Part shown: positions 1 through 9,873 of the stretch, piece by piece
Position numbering within the stretch: position 1 is the stretch's first letter
Layout of the letters: the number at the start of each line of letters is the position of its first letter
DNA from: Bartonella apihabitans
Lineage (GTDB): Bacteria > Pseudomonadota > Alphaproteobacteria > Rhizobiales > Rhizobiaceae
Assembly: GCF_030758755.1 (NCBI RefSeq)
Contig: NZ_CP132387.1
Location: 1,550,001 to 1,614,000 of the forward strand
Length of the DNA: 64,000 nucleotides
Reading direction: 5' to 3'
The notes under the pieces: model-generated
Seen by the model: only the letters and a program-made list of their open reading frames with translations
Told to the model about the DNA's origin: nothing
Database searches by the model: none
Position numbers and translations under genes: made by a program

Positions 1-462
1 CCGACCGCCCCTTGGTGGATTTTGACAAACCACCCCGCCAATAATGACAGTTTCAACTGGGTAGACGGTTTTTGTGTCGCAAGTTACATTCTGGGAAGCG
101 GTGTGCTTTTTGGCACATTTTTAACGCTCATGCTGTGGGCTATTGCCGCGCTTATGCGTTCGTCAACACTCTATCATCATTTGGCACAAGCGTTTTTGCC
201 ACTGGCAGCAGCGGGCCTGTTTCTGGGGCTTACTGCAACGACAGTTAAGCTTTTGATGTATGATGGCGTCACCTTCTGGTGGTTGCCCTATGCCCGTGCC
301 TTTATTCTGGCTTTAACCGCGCTCTGGAGCCTTTACCTTGCGGCAAGAATTTTGCAAAGAACACAGGCGGGCCTCATCCGCAAATATTCAAGCTTTTTCC
401 TCTTTGCTGTTTCATGTGTCCCTATTGTCTATGCATGGTGGCTTATGTTCTGGGGCTGGTGA
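1..462 (+). CDS. C-terminal part of a polytopic membrane protein (5' end outside window)
   Basis: The frame is open from the first base and stops with TGA at 460-462, so the gene begins upstream of the window. About 153 residues are visible. They hold four hydrophobic segments separated by short loops, ending in a Trp-rich helix. A TTG at 22 could be read as a start, but the codons before it (reading P-T-A-P-W-W-I) look like continuing protein. I do not recognise the family with certainty. The pattern of long helices is loosely like the membrane anchor subunits of DMSO-reductase-type enzymes (DmsC), but no diagnostic motif supports this. The next gene is on the other strand and nearly 900 bases away. 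Confidence 0.55.
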   Translation, partial: PTAPWWILTNHPANNDSFNWVDGFCVASYILGSGVLFGTFLTLMLWAIAALMRSSTLYHHLAQAFLPLAAAGLFLGLTATTVKLLMYDGVTFWWLPYARAFILALTALWSLYLAARILQRTQAGLIRKYSSFFLFAVSCVPIVYAWWLMFWGW

Positions 463-1343
463 GTTTAAAACCGGAAATCACGGATATTATCCGGCACTGC
501 AAAAACTCCGCCAGCCAACCACCCTCCTTTTTTCCCGAATACCAAGATCCATAACGCTGCGCATGATTTATCATGTCTTCATGTTTCATAATGCACTTCA
601 AGATTTATAGTGTAACTAGAGGAAATGCTGCTATTCGAGGAAGACCTTGCTTATTCAAAAGTTTTCCCTTTCAATATTCTCCCCGCTTTACTTTAAAATC
701 TGTTCCGTTTTGTGCTCTTTCATCTCTATTCCCTCCCCGACAGCTTTCACGGAAAAACTTGGGCGATAGTGCTTTTTTATAATTTGAAATAAACTCAAAA
801 CCGTTGCCGGTAACGCCGCCTCTAAAAGCTTGCCTGCGCATTTTTAAGAACAGGTTTTCAACTGCATTCTGTTTTGATTCTATTCTCCATGAGCTTTTAA
901 AATGCATCTTGCCCGAGCGGACTTTTGCGTCTCCTCTTTTCCAAGTTTGTTTGAGGTTCATGAACATCAACCAGCGCGGCCTTATAACGCTGAGCGTTCT
1001 TCAAACGTTAAGCACATTTTTCCTTCAAAATAACTTTCGCAATAAGATCTTTTCTTGAGCGAAATTTCATTGAAATCTTTTTTCAAAAAGCCGTTTTTGA
1101 ATGCGAATTGCCGCAATCTTGCTACTAAGCCATTTTTTTTGGAATTGAAGAAGCCGCTTTCAAACGACTATAAGGCTTCTCTTTGCTTACCCCCCCTGTC
1201 CGAAACCGCCACCCCATAAAAGTCGCCATTCATGAAAAACCACCGCACATAAAAACGCCCCCCGAAAAGAAAGAAGTCATTTGTGCGTTTTCCTCGTCAC
1301 TGCAACTTGCTGTTTTTTTAGCGGAGCTACCAATTTTTCGCGC
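463..1343. other. gene-free stretch between the membrane protein and the SbmA-like gene
   Basis: About 880 bases, AT-rich, with no reading frame that has a plausible protein composition or ribosome site. I see no RNA gene and no clear terminator. It lies at the 3' ends of both neighbours (convergent), so few regulatory sites are expected. Confidence 0.5.
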
Positions 1344-3303
1344 TTATTTTTTCGGCTTTCCATTCTTTCCTTTTACAGGCGAAGTTTCTGAAGCCTTTGT
1401 GTTTTTACTGCCCGTTGTTTCAGTGTCTGTTGTTTGGGCTTCCGGAATGCTATCAGACGGCTCGCTTTTTGGCGTTACTTTTTCACCCTTTGACAAAGCC
1501 TGTTCGGAAGGTTCGAATTTGACTTCTACAATCACGTCGAAAAGATAGCTTTCGTCATTGCGACGGCTGATATAGACGAAAGTCGTATTTTTCAAATGTT
1601 GGAAAACAACCGAGGCAATGCGTTTACGCACTGTTTCGTCAATACCGTCCATCACCTGATTGGCAACAATCCACTCCGGATCTGTGAGAAGCACACGGGC
1701 AAAAGCGATTGACCGGCGTTCAACATCGTTCAATCGTCTTTCCCAATCGACGTTTTCCTCATCAAGCGCAGAAAAATAATCACTCAAACCGGTGATTTCG
1801 AGAGCGCGTTCGATTTCTTCATCTGTCGGTTTTTTATCCGTTGCAGGATAAAGAAGAACCGTGCGCAATGTGCCGGGCGGAATATAAGGGGCATCGGGAA
1901 TATAGTTCGGTAACCCTGAATTGGGCAGTCCCACCGTGCCCTGCCCCCAAGGCCAAAGCCCTGCAAGCGCGTGATAAAGAATGGTTTTGTCAACGTCTTG
2001 CGGTGCATAGATCAGCGTGTTTTGCCCGCGCTTGATTGCGAGATTTTCCGGTGTCAAAGTGAGTTTGCCATTGGCCGTGTGGATTAGCAGATTGTCAAAG
2101 GTCATAATATCGGAATCATTGGTTTTGACCACGATGTGTTCGCCCTTCAGGCGATCGACACCGTCCATCTGCACAACAGCTTGTCTGAATGTTGCAACAC
2201 GCAACATCGTTGCACGCCAATCGGCCAGAGCGCCATAATTGTCAACAAACCAGCGCAAGGACTGGTGCGCCTGATTGAAAGCCTGAACAGCCGCCTGTAA
2301 ACCACCAAGATCAATGCCGCCACCAAAATAGATCGGCGAGGCGATAATATAGGGTGCAACATTCGATACCCAGCCATAACCGGCGGTGATACCTGTCAAT
2401 TTTGTTGTTGCGACAACAATATGCCAGATGGCGTTCAAAACATTTTGCACGCGTCCGTCGAGATAGCGTTTCTCGTCCTTTTTCTGCCCCCATCAGGGTG
2501 ATCGAATCAATCGAGCGGTTGGTATGCATCAATGCAGCACGCAAATCTGCCTCGCGCGCATAACGGTTGGCGTTTATAGTCACCAGATTACGCGCCACAA
2601 ACCATGTGAGAAAGGATGCCGCCCCGACATAAAGGAGCACCGCCCAGATCATGTAGCCCGGAAGCGGAAAGCTATAGCCGGAAAAGCTGAAAACAAAGCC
2701 CGCTGTTGTTGCCCATAATGTCGGAATGAAGATGATCAATGTTACACTCGCCTGTAACAGATTAATGCCGAGATCGGCCGTCGATTTGGCGAGATGGCGG
2801 GCATCTTCATGGAGTTTCTGGTCGGGGTTCACACCTACTTCCCCCGCCATTGTCAGACGGAAAGCGCGCTTTGGCTGCATCCACTGACTGATAAGGTCGT
2901 CGGTCAAGCCTTCACGCAATTTCATTTTCAGATATTGGTTCAAAAAAGTCTGGACAATGTTGAAGATCAACAGCACCGAGGCAATGACAAAGAATACACC
3001 GAGCTGGAAAACAAATTCATGCAAATCTTTGCGGCTGATCGCGTTCCAGAAATCTTTTGTCCATTCATTGATTTGCAATTGCCCGCGGCCGATCAGAATA
3101 ATCAGCAAAAGTATGCCAAGAAATGTCGCAATCAGTGTATTGCGTGTATGCGAATGCCAGAAAGCAATGTAAAGAATTTTCGCCTGATGGGAAAAACGGG
3201 TATTTTTGACGATGCCTTCACGCAATGAACCGGGAGCTGCATCAACCGGATTATCAGGCATGTTGTCGTCTATATCGCTGGCCTTTTCTGGCCATTCACT
3301 CAA
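1344..3303 (-). pseudogene. SbmA/BacA-like (YddA-type) ABC transporter with degenerate ATPase domain; frame interrupted
   Basis: The two parts join into one 652-residue protein: a cytoplasmic N-terminus, the SbmA/BacA-type membrane domain (with an NPDQ-x-HED motif near residue 160), then a nucleotide-binding-like domain and a hydrophilic Thr/Lys-rich tail. The frames are split by one extra base in a run of five T (2479-2483, + strand); removing it restores the join E-K-D-E-K-R-Y-L-D-G. The ATPase domain has kept its shape (A-G-L-W-P-W-G; P-P-G-T-L-R) but not its chemistry. Walker A reads A-P-Q-D-V-D-K-T instead of GxxGxGKT, the Q-loop Gln is Asp, the signature LSxGE is L-N-D-V-E, Walker B plus Glu is A-N-Q-V-M-D, and the H-loop His is Arg. 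So it probably does not hydrolyse ATP, and may be driven by the proton gradient as SbmA and BacA are (inference). The start ATG at 3301-3303 has no strong ribosome site. Confidence 0.8.
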
Positions 3304-3606
3304 ATCCCCTCATATGACAATCGCGACATTCTGACGACAATTAAAATAATGACTGCCCTTTATACACCAGATAGTGTAGGCAATCAAAATAGCAAAAGCT
3401 ACAAAGCTTTCAAATTTAATATTAATTCAACTTGCTTTCTTTTTCGAGAGGGTCTAATGAAGCGCCAATCGATTTTTCGGTTGTGCGACTTTCTTAACCG
3501 TGCAGCAAGCACTATTTAACGAAACTCCCCTTTCTAAATTTCGATCTACCAGAAGCATCAACGCATAACGTGTTGGTGCACTCATTTTTTATTACAGGAG
3601 TTTCCT
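3304..3606. other. divergent promoter region and cspA leader
   Basis: This 300-base AT-rich stretch lies between the divergent SbmA-like gene and the cold-shock gene. The 3' half must be the leader of the cold-shock mRNA, which ends in a clear ribosome site (AGGAG at 3597-3601). Long leaders are usual for cold-shock genes. No operator was recognised. Confidence 0.4.
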
Positions 3607-3816
3607 ATGGCTACAGGAACAGTTAAGTGGTTCAACACAACAAAAGGCTTCGGCTTCATTCAACCTGATGATGGTGGTGCAGATGTTTTTGTACACATTT
3701 CAGCCGTTGAACGCTCAGGCATGAGCGGTCTTAATGAAGGCCAGAAAGTGTCTTATGAAGTTGTGCAGGATCGTCGTTCCGGCAAATCTGCTGCAGGCAA
3801 TCTTTCAGCTCTTTAA
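3607..3816 (+). CDS. cspA: cold-shock protein (CspA family)
   Basis: A 69-residue single cold-shock domain that binds single-stranded RNA/DNA and melts mRNA structure. The RNP1-like motif K-G-F-G-F-I (residues 13-18) and the RNP2 motif V-F-V-H-I (27-31) are both present, as is the family start G-T-V-K-W-F-N. The ATG is preceded by AGGAG at a spacing of five to six bases. It is a single-gene unit with its own terminator at 3903. A second paralogue lies at 21897; the two share the middle G-F-G-F-I-x-P-D-D-G-G-A-D block. Which of several alphaproteobacterial Csp proteins it corresponds to cannot be told from sequence alone. Confidence 0.95.
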   Translation: MATGTVKWFNTTKGFGFIQPDDGGADVFVHISAVERSGMSGLNEGQKVSYEVVQDRRSGKSAAGNLSAL

Positions 3817-3902
3817 TATCTGGAAATGAAATGCCCAGCTAAAACGGCAAAACGTTTGATGAGCATTTCAAAAACGGATGTAAAAGAAACAGATTTTTAA
3901 AA

Positions 3903-3935
3903 AGCTCCACTTCTTTTCGAGTGGGGCTTTTTTAT
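3903..3935 (+). terminator. Rho-independent terminator of cspA
   Basis: A nine-pair stem (AGCTCCACT 3903-3911 with AGTGGGGCT 3920-3928, one G-T pair) and an eight-base loop are followed by a T tract. It sits about 90 bases after the cspA stop. Confidence 0.85.
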
Positions 3936-4114
3936 TTATCCGATATTTTTTTCAATTTTAACTGCAAGACACCGTTCCTTCATTTTCATATTTTCCCGTT
4001 ATTTCTCCGATCTTTCCCCTAATTGTTCCTCAAGCGGAATAACAATCATTAATTCTCAAAGTCAAAGTGACAGACTATCGTTTTGCTATTTCAACAATAA
4101 CGTCAATAACATGC

Positions 4115-4142
4115 TTGCACTTATATTTAGATAAGTTATAAA
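4115..4142 (+). promoter_or_regulatory. predicted sigma-70 promoter of the riboswitch transcript
   Basis: TTGCAC (4115-4120), a 16-base spacer and TATAAA (4137-4142). The expected start, near 4149, coincides with the 5' edge of the cobalamin riboswitch, which supports the call. Confidence 0.6.
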
Positions 4143-4149
4143 TTTTATT

Positions 4150-4350
4150 GACGGTTCCCCTTCACGATGTCTTCAAAAGGGGAATAATAGGGAACACGGA
4201 AAAATCGACCTCACTCAAGGGATTTCAGCCGTGGCTGCCCCCGCAACTGTAAACGGCAGCACCTTTTTTAAGGGTTTTACCCGGCCACTGCGAAAGCGGG
4301 AAGGTTAAAGGTGCATAAAAATGCCGCGAGCCAGGAGACCTGCCGTCAAT
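4150..4350 (+). promoter_or_regulatory. cobalamin (adenosylcobalamin-class) riboswitch
   Basis: The conserved core is plain: G-G-G-A-A-C-A-C-G-G near 4190, the B12-box stretch CCCCCGCAACTGTAAACGG (4239-4257) and the closing block GCCAGGAGACCTGCCGTC (4330-4347). A variable hairpin lies between the last two. It is placed directly downstream of a good promoter and upstream of an ABC importer operon, so cobalamin binding should switch off importer expression. Edges are approximate to about ten bases. Confidence 0.95.
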
Positions 4351-4415
4351 CATGGGCTTTCACGAGCCTGTTATAAAATGCCCTAACGCACGGTGGGTGC
4401 AAAGGAAAGGTCATC

Positions 4416-4901
4416 ATGGCAATCCAATCAGGCGCCATTTTTGTCGCCTCTCATACGCTTATCCGGATAATCTTTTCCGGTTTGATTGCGCGAGCAAAAC
4501 ATTTGTTCCGACAGAGTTTTTTCTTTAATTATCTCTCACGGCTTTTTTCAAAACAAAAAAGTTTGACATTGTTTTGCTCTCATTTGTCAAAGCGGAGAGA
4601 AGATAAAAATTGCCTGTTGAAACAAAATTATTCTGATTGTGAAAAGACCGGAAGTAAAAAGCCCAAAACAGATAAGACCGGAACCGAAAGAATTTGTAAC
4701 TTTAGACAAATGGTTACAAATGCGTTTTTTAACCGGATTTTCTCCAAGGCTGTTTCTTCAAGTCTTTTTCGCCAGAAAGTGCTTTTTTCGTTTTGCGGTT
4801 GCGCTTTTTCAGGCTTGAAAAATTTCCGAACCCCCGCCGTCAATCACTTCAACTCCCTGACATGGCAGAGCCTTGAAAAAACGGCTTTGCACCGGCTTTA
4901 A
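4416..4901 (+). CDS. doubtful 161-codon reading frame in the long leader after the riboswitch
   Basis: The frame begins with ATG 15 bases after a purine-rich ribosome site (AAAGGAAAGG ending about six bases before the ATG), which is the usual position of the first gene after a cobalamin riboswitch. The encoded chain, however, is rich in Phe, Ser, Lys and Cys, has no recognisable domain and does not look like any B12-related family (not CbtA/CbtB, not BtuB). It may be a leader cistron whose translation start is masked by the riboswitch, the remains of a decayed first gene, or chance. The gap to the next gene is only 17 bases. Confidence 0.25.
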   Translation: MAIQSGAIFVASHTLIRIIFSGLIARAKHLFRQSFFFNYLSRLFSKQKSLTLFCSHLSKRREDKNCLLKQNYSDCEKTGSKKPKTDKTGTERICNFRQMVTNAFFNRIFSKAVSSSLFRQKVLFSFCGCAFSGLKNFRTPAVNHFNSLTWQSLEKTALHRL

Positions 4902-4918
4902 ACGAGAAGAGTAAACTC

Positions 4919-5956
4919 ATGAAAACCATCCATTTGAAGACGATCATTCTGGCTGCGGCAATAAGCTGTTTTTCCATTGCTGTTCATAGCAATGCTTTTG
5001 CCGAAGAAACGCATTATCCGTTAACGGTAAAAAATTGCGGCCGCACACTTGTTTTTAACAAAGCACCGGAACGCGTTGTTTCGGTCGGACAAAATACGAC
5101 GGAAATACTTTATGCTTTGGGTCTTTCCGACAAGGTCAAAGGTACAGCGCTCTGGTATTCGCCGGTTTTGCCACAATTTACCGAAGTCAACAAAAACGTC
5201 AAAATGCTTTCCCATGATGTTCCAAGTTTCGAGAGCATCATTGCCGAAAAGCCCGATCTTGTCGCAAGTCATCAGGAATGGGTTATCGGGCCAGCGGGAA
5301 GTGCGGCGACCTATGACCAGTTCAAGGATTTTGAAATTCCGGTTTATACAGCACCGGCCGATTGCGTTGGAAAAGACAATCTTGCCGGTAGTGACGGTTT
5401 GCGCACAGCCCCTTTCACAATGGACCTGATCTATCAGGAAATTTCCGAACTGGCATTGATTTTCAATGTTCAGGATAAAGGAGAAAAACTTGTTCATGAG
5501 CTCAAAGGGCGCGAACAGGCTGCAATCGACAAGGTCAAAAACTTGCCCAAGGGCAAAATCAGCGCGGTTTTCTGGTATTCCAGTGCCGATCTTGATATTG
5601 ACCCCTATGTTGCCGGAGACCTTGGTGCACCCGGTTATATTATGAAAATTCTCGGCATTAAAAATGTTATAGAATCCAACTATGAATGGCCGACCGTGGG
5701 GTGGGAAACCATCGTTAAAGCAAACCCGACCATTATTGTTCTTGCAGAAATGGACCGTCGCCGTTTTCCTGCCGATGATGTTGTTGTGAAACGCGATTTT
5801 TTGAAGAAAGACCCCGTTACAAAACTGCTACCGGCTGTCGAAAATAATCGCCTTGTCAATATGGACGTACAATCCATGAACACAACCATGCGCACCATTG
5901 ACGGTATTGAAAAACTGGCAAATGCCATTGTCGAACTTGGTCTTGATAAAAAGTGA
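4919..5956 (+). CDS. btuF: ABC transporter substrate-binding protein, corrinoid/siderophore type (BtuF/FecB-like)
   Basis: A 345-residue periplasmic binding protein of the helical-backbone class (PF01497) that delivers metal chelates to a FecCD permease. A signal peptide covers residues 1-28 (cut after A-F-A). The family pattern P-E-R-V-V-S-V-G-Q-N-T-T-E-I-L-Y-A-L-G is seen at residues 50-68, followed by the E-S-I-I-A-E-K-P-D-L-V segment. The ligand is inferred to be a corrinoid because a cobalamin riboswitch leads the transcript; the protein itself could equally bind another chelate. Its stop overlaps the GTG start of the permease gene by four bases, showing translational coupling. Confidence 0.8.
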   Translation: MKTIHLKTIILAAAISCFSIAVHSNAFAEETHYPLTVKNCGRTLVFNKAPERVVSVGQNTTEILYALGLSDKVKGTALWYSPVLPQFTEVNKNVKMLSHDVPSFESIIAEKPDLVASHQEWVIGPAGSAATYDQFKDFEIPVYTAPADCVGKDNLAGSDGLRTAPFTMDLIYQEISELALIFNVQDKGEKLVHELKGREQAAIDKVKNLPKGKISAVFWYSSADLDIDPYVAGDLGAPGYIMKILGIKNVIESNYEWPTVGWETIVKANPTIIVLAEMDRRRFPADDVVVKRDFLKKDPVTKLLPAVENNRLVNMDVQSMNTTMRTIDGIEKLANAIVELGLDKK

Positions 5957-6968
5957 CACATTTGCCCCGCACGATTATCATCTGGCTTTTCTGCATCTGT
6001 CTTTTGCTCTGCGCAATTGTGACAGGTGCAGCAATTGGCGAGATTGCCATTCCGTTTTCAACTTTTTTGAAAACCATTGCCAATCATCTGTTTGATAGCG
6101 GTTACGAGGTGGATATATTCCACAGTCGGGTGATCTGGCTGTGGCGTCTGCCGCGCGCGGTCGTGGGCGCTGTTGTGGTGCTGGTCTTGCCATGTGCGGG
6201 GTTATTTTACAGGCCTTGTTGCGAAATCCCCTTGCCGAACCCTATCTTCTGGGCATTTCTTCGGGGGCAGGAACAGGTGCGGCACTGGTTACTGCTTTCG
6301 GCATGAATTTGAGTATTCTGTCACTTTCAACGGGTGCTCTAATCGGCGGTTTGTTATCGTTTTTCTTTGTTGTGTTCCTCGCCTATCATTCCGGCCGCAA
6401 TGCAACGGCCATTATTCTGGCAGGTATTGCGAGCGCCATGTTGTTCAATGCGCTAACAGCGCTCATATTGATGATCTTTACACCACTTGAAGGACGCTCG
6501 AATATTTTTGCATGGATGATCGGCAATCTTTCCGGTGCAAGATGGAGTGACGCGGCGCTCGCTTTTCCTTTGACACTTGTCGCATTTTTAGTCTTCTTTG
6601 CTTTTTCGCGCATATTGGATGCCTTTGTTTTCGGCTCGCGTGCCGCAAAATCGCTCGGCATTTCTGTCCATTATGTGAGCATGTTGCTCATTACTGTTGT
6701 GGCTCTGGTGACGGCCGTTATGGTTTCCATTATGGGGACTATCAGCTTTGTCGGGCTGGTTGTTCCCCATGCTGCCCGTCTTATTGTCGGGGTGCGCCAC
6801 CGGTTGCTGATACCGGCTTCGGCTTTTATCGGTGCGCTTTTTATGATTGCAGCCGACGTTATTTCGCGCATCATTGTGCCCGGTCTTGCTTTTCCGGTGG
6901 GTATCGTCACCGCATTGATCGGCGCACCGCTTTTTGCCCTGTTGCTTTTGCGGCAGAAAGGAAATTGA
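5953..6968 (+). pseudogene. btuC: FecCD-type ABC permease, corrinoid importer (frame broken by one missing base)
   Basis: An integral membrane permease of the FecCD/BtuC family. The N-terminal frame starts with GTG at 5953 and reads to R-L-P-R-A-V-V-G-A-V-V; the remainder (G-A-G-L-A-M-C-G-V-I-L-Q-A-L-L) continues in another frame. One G is missing in GG at 6177-6178; adding it gives the family motif R-L-P-R-A-V-V-G-A-V-V-G-A-G-L. The restored protein has 338 residues, the usual length, with about ten membrane helices and the conserved G-x-I-x-F-V-G-L-V-x-P-H-x-A-R loop near residue 265. All other parts are intact and lie between intact partners, so a sequencing error is likely. Confidence 0.85.
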
Positions 6969-6969
6969 T

Positions 6970-7725
6970 ATGCTTGTCGGCGAACACATATCACTTGAAA
7001 TCGACCGTCACACCATTCTTGATGATGTAACGCTCACATTGAAAGATCAGGAAATTTTAGGCATTATCGGCCCGAATGGCGCGGGGAAAAGTTCGCTTCT
7101 GTCGGTTTTTGCAGGCCTCATCCGGCCGACAGAAGGCGGAGTAAGCCTTGATGATATTGCTTTTTCCAACTGGTCAAGACAAAAACTTGCCAAAACAATT
7201 GCCTTTGTCGAACAGCAGGCCGAACCGCATGAACGCATCGACGTGCGCCATGCCATAGAAATCGGGCGCACACCACACAAACACCTACTTTCACCATGGC
7301 TTCCGGAAGACGAGGAAGCGTTGCAGGATGCGCTTATGAAGGTCAATATGAAAGGCTTTGAAAAGCGTCTCCTGAACAGCCTATCGGGTGGCGAAAAACA
7401 GCGCATCCATATCGCCCGTGCACTGGCACAAAAACCGCGTATTCTCATTCTTGACGAGCCGACAAATCATCTTGACATCGGTTGCCAACTGGAAATCCTT
7501 TCCCTCATTCGTAAACTCGGCCTTTCTGTGCTGATTGCCCTTCACGACCTCAATCATGCAGCCATGTTTTGCGATCGCATTGCTTTGCTTCATCACGGAC
7601 GATTGATAAATTCGGGAAAGCCGGAAGAGGTTTTGACGAAGGAAACAATATTGACCAATTTCCATGCCAATGCTGAAATAGAAATGCTTGAAAACGGTAG
7701 GCCCCATATACGCTACCTGCTTTAA
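6970..7725 (+). CDS. btuD: ABC transporter ATP-binding protein, corrinoid/siderophore importer
   Basis: ATPase of the importer. Walker A G-P-N-G-A-G-K-S-S (about residues 33-41), Q-loop V-E-Q-Q, signature L-S-G-G-E-K-Q-R, Walker B I-L-I-L-D-E-P-T and the H-loop H-D-L-N-H are all intact. I chose ATG at 6970, one base after the permease stop, with a GGAAA ribosome site; an earlier in-frame ATG at 6934 lies inside the permease gene. The length, 251 residues, fits FecE/BtuD proteins. It forms an operon with the two upstream genes and probably the pseudoazurin downstream. Confidence 0.9.
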   Translation: MLVGEHISLEIDRHTILDDVTLTLKDQEILGIIGPNGAGKSSLLSVFAGLIRPTEGGVSLDDIAFSNWSRQKLAKTIAFVEQQAEPHERIDVRHAIEIGRTPHKHLLSPWLPEDEEALQDALMKVNMKGFEKRLLNSLSGGEKQRIHIARALAQKPRILILDEPTNHLDIGCQLEILSLIRKLGLSVLIALHDLNHAAMFCDRIALLHHGRLINSGKPEEVLTKETILTNFHANAEIEMLENGRPHIRYLL

Positions 7726-7746
7726 TTTTCCTTGAAAGGATAAAAA

Positions 7747-8184
7747 ATGAAAAAACTGTTTGCCTTTGTTGCACTGCTCGCCTTCATCTCGACTGCCAAT
7801 GCCGAAACCTACGAGGTGAAAATGCTTAATCGGGGAGCAAGTGGCGCCATGGTTTTCGAGCCGGATTACCTTAAACTCAAACCCGGCGACTCGGTGAAAT
7901 TCATTGCCACGCAGAAAAGCCATAATGCTGCAACGATTGACGATATGATACCGGAAGGGGCAACACCTTTCAAAGGCAAGATCGACGAAGAACTGCAAGT
8001 CACTTTCGATAAACCCGGCTTTTATGGCATTAAATGTATTCCCCATTATGCCATGGGAATGATTATGCTGATTAAAGTGGGTGACGATCAGGCATTGCCG
8101 CAATCCTATCGTGATCATAAGCAGCCGGGCATTGCCAAGAAACGTTTTGATGACATTTTTTCCCGCGTCGATAAAGGGGAATAA
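7747..8184 (+). CDS. pseudoazurin (periplasmic blue copper protein)
   Basis: A 145-residue cupredoxin that carries single electrons in the periplasm, classically to copper nitrite reductase or cytochrome c peroxidase. A 19-residue signal peptide (cut after A-N-A) is followed by the plastocyanin-type fold. After signal removal the four type-1 copper ligands fall exactly where the family has them: His40 (S-H-N), Cys78, His81 and Met86 (C-I-P-H-Y-A-M-G-M). It lies 21 bases after btuD on the same strand and may be read through from the riboswitch transcript, an unusual partnership. No nitrite reductase is in the window, so the partner is unknown. Confidence 0.9.
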   Translation: MKKLFAFVALLAFISTANAETYEVKMLNRGASGAMVFEPDYLKLKPGDSVKFIATQKSHNAATIDDMIPEGATPFKGKIDEELQVTFDKPGFYGIKCIPHYAMGMIMLIKVGDDQALPQSYRDHKQPGIAKKRFDDIFSRVDKGE

Positions 8185-8374
8185 CCGAGTAAGCGGCGCA
8201 CGGAGAACAGTAATCACCGGTAACAATACTATGTGTTGCACCATTCCCTTGAATACCGCTACAATAAATTGATGAAGACAATTCTTGCACTTTTAAAGCG
8301 CTTGGGACATAGATTTATTATGCTGATATATTGCACTTCAAGGCAAGAATCAGTCTATTGCTTATTCAATCTGA

Positions 8375-9589
<1,215 letters not shown>

Positions 9590-9612
9590 GAGCGTCTATC
9601 ACAAAACCATTC

Positions 9613-9644
9613 AAAAACCGCCTTTTTTGAGGGCGGTTTTTTTT
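9613..9644 (+). terminator. Rho-independent terminator of aatA
   Basis: AAAAACCGCC (9613-9622), a nine-base loop and GGCGGTTTTT with eight T in a row. About 25 bases after the aatA stop. Confidence 0.9.
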
Positions 9645-9680
9645 GAGCTTGATGCCGGACTTTTCCCGAAAAAAGTCCAA

Positions 9681-9802
9681 AAAAAAGCCGGACAAATGTC
9701 CGGCCAAAGTTTTGAAGGTTTCAGAGACTAAAGTCAATCTGACAAAACCTCCAGAGGGGAACACTCAAGAAACGCAATGGGAGGAGACGTATTCTTGAGA
9801 TG
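9681..9802 (-). ncRNA. AbcR-like (alpha-r15 type) trans-acting small RNA candidate
   Basis: The minus strand encodes a roughly 120-base RNA with three hairpins. Hairpin 1 pairs CTCAAGAA with TTCTTGAG (+ strand 9764-9771 and 9792-9799) plus three inner pairs, exposing a loop with C-U-C-C-U-C-C-C-A, an anti-Shine-Dalgarno sequence. Hairpin 2 pairs GGUUU/AAACC, CAGA/UCUG and GAC/GUC. Hairpin 3 (GCCGGAC, ATTT, GTCCGGC) is followed by eight T and is the terminator. Three hairpins, a looped CUCCCA motif and a LysR gene of the LsrB/VtlR kind just upstream match what is known for the AbcR RNAs of Rhizobiales, which bind Hfq and silence ABC-importer mRNAs. The family assignment is from memory of architecture, not from alignment. 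Confidence 0.7.
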
Positions 9803-9807
9803 CGTGC

Positions 9808-9836
9808 AATATGCTCTTTTTTTAGGCATTCAACAA
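9808..9836 (-). promoter_or_regulatory. predicted promoter of the small RNA
   Basis: On the minus strand TTGTTG (9836-9831), a 17-base spacer and CATATT (9813-9808). Predicted start about 9801, matching the 5' edge of hairpin 1. Confidence 0.6.
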
Positions 9837-9858
9837 CCGGAAATTAAGCACGCCAGCC

Positions 9859-9873
9859 ATGCACTGAGTGCAT
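9859..9873. promoter_or_regulatory. LysR-type operator (T-N11-A palindrome) upstream of the small RNA
   Basis: A perfect 7-1-7 palindrome, ATGCACTGAGTGCAT, containing T-N11-A. Its centre (9866) is about 65 bases upstream of the predicted sRNA start, the classical recognition-site position for LysR activators. The LysR gene at 10312 is the obvious candidate ligand. Confidence 0.65.

Noticed and set aside
1..462. Complete gene starting with TTG at 22
   Set aside because: The frame continues upstream to the window edge with protein-like codons, so the true start is outside.
7381..8244. 287-codon minus-strand frame across btuD and the pseudoazurin gene
   Set aside because: Antisense to two clear genes; composition (Cys, His, Phe rich) is typical of a shadow.
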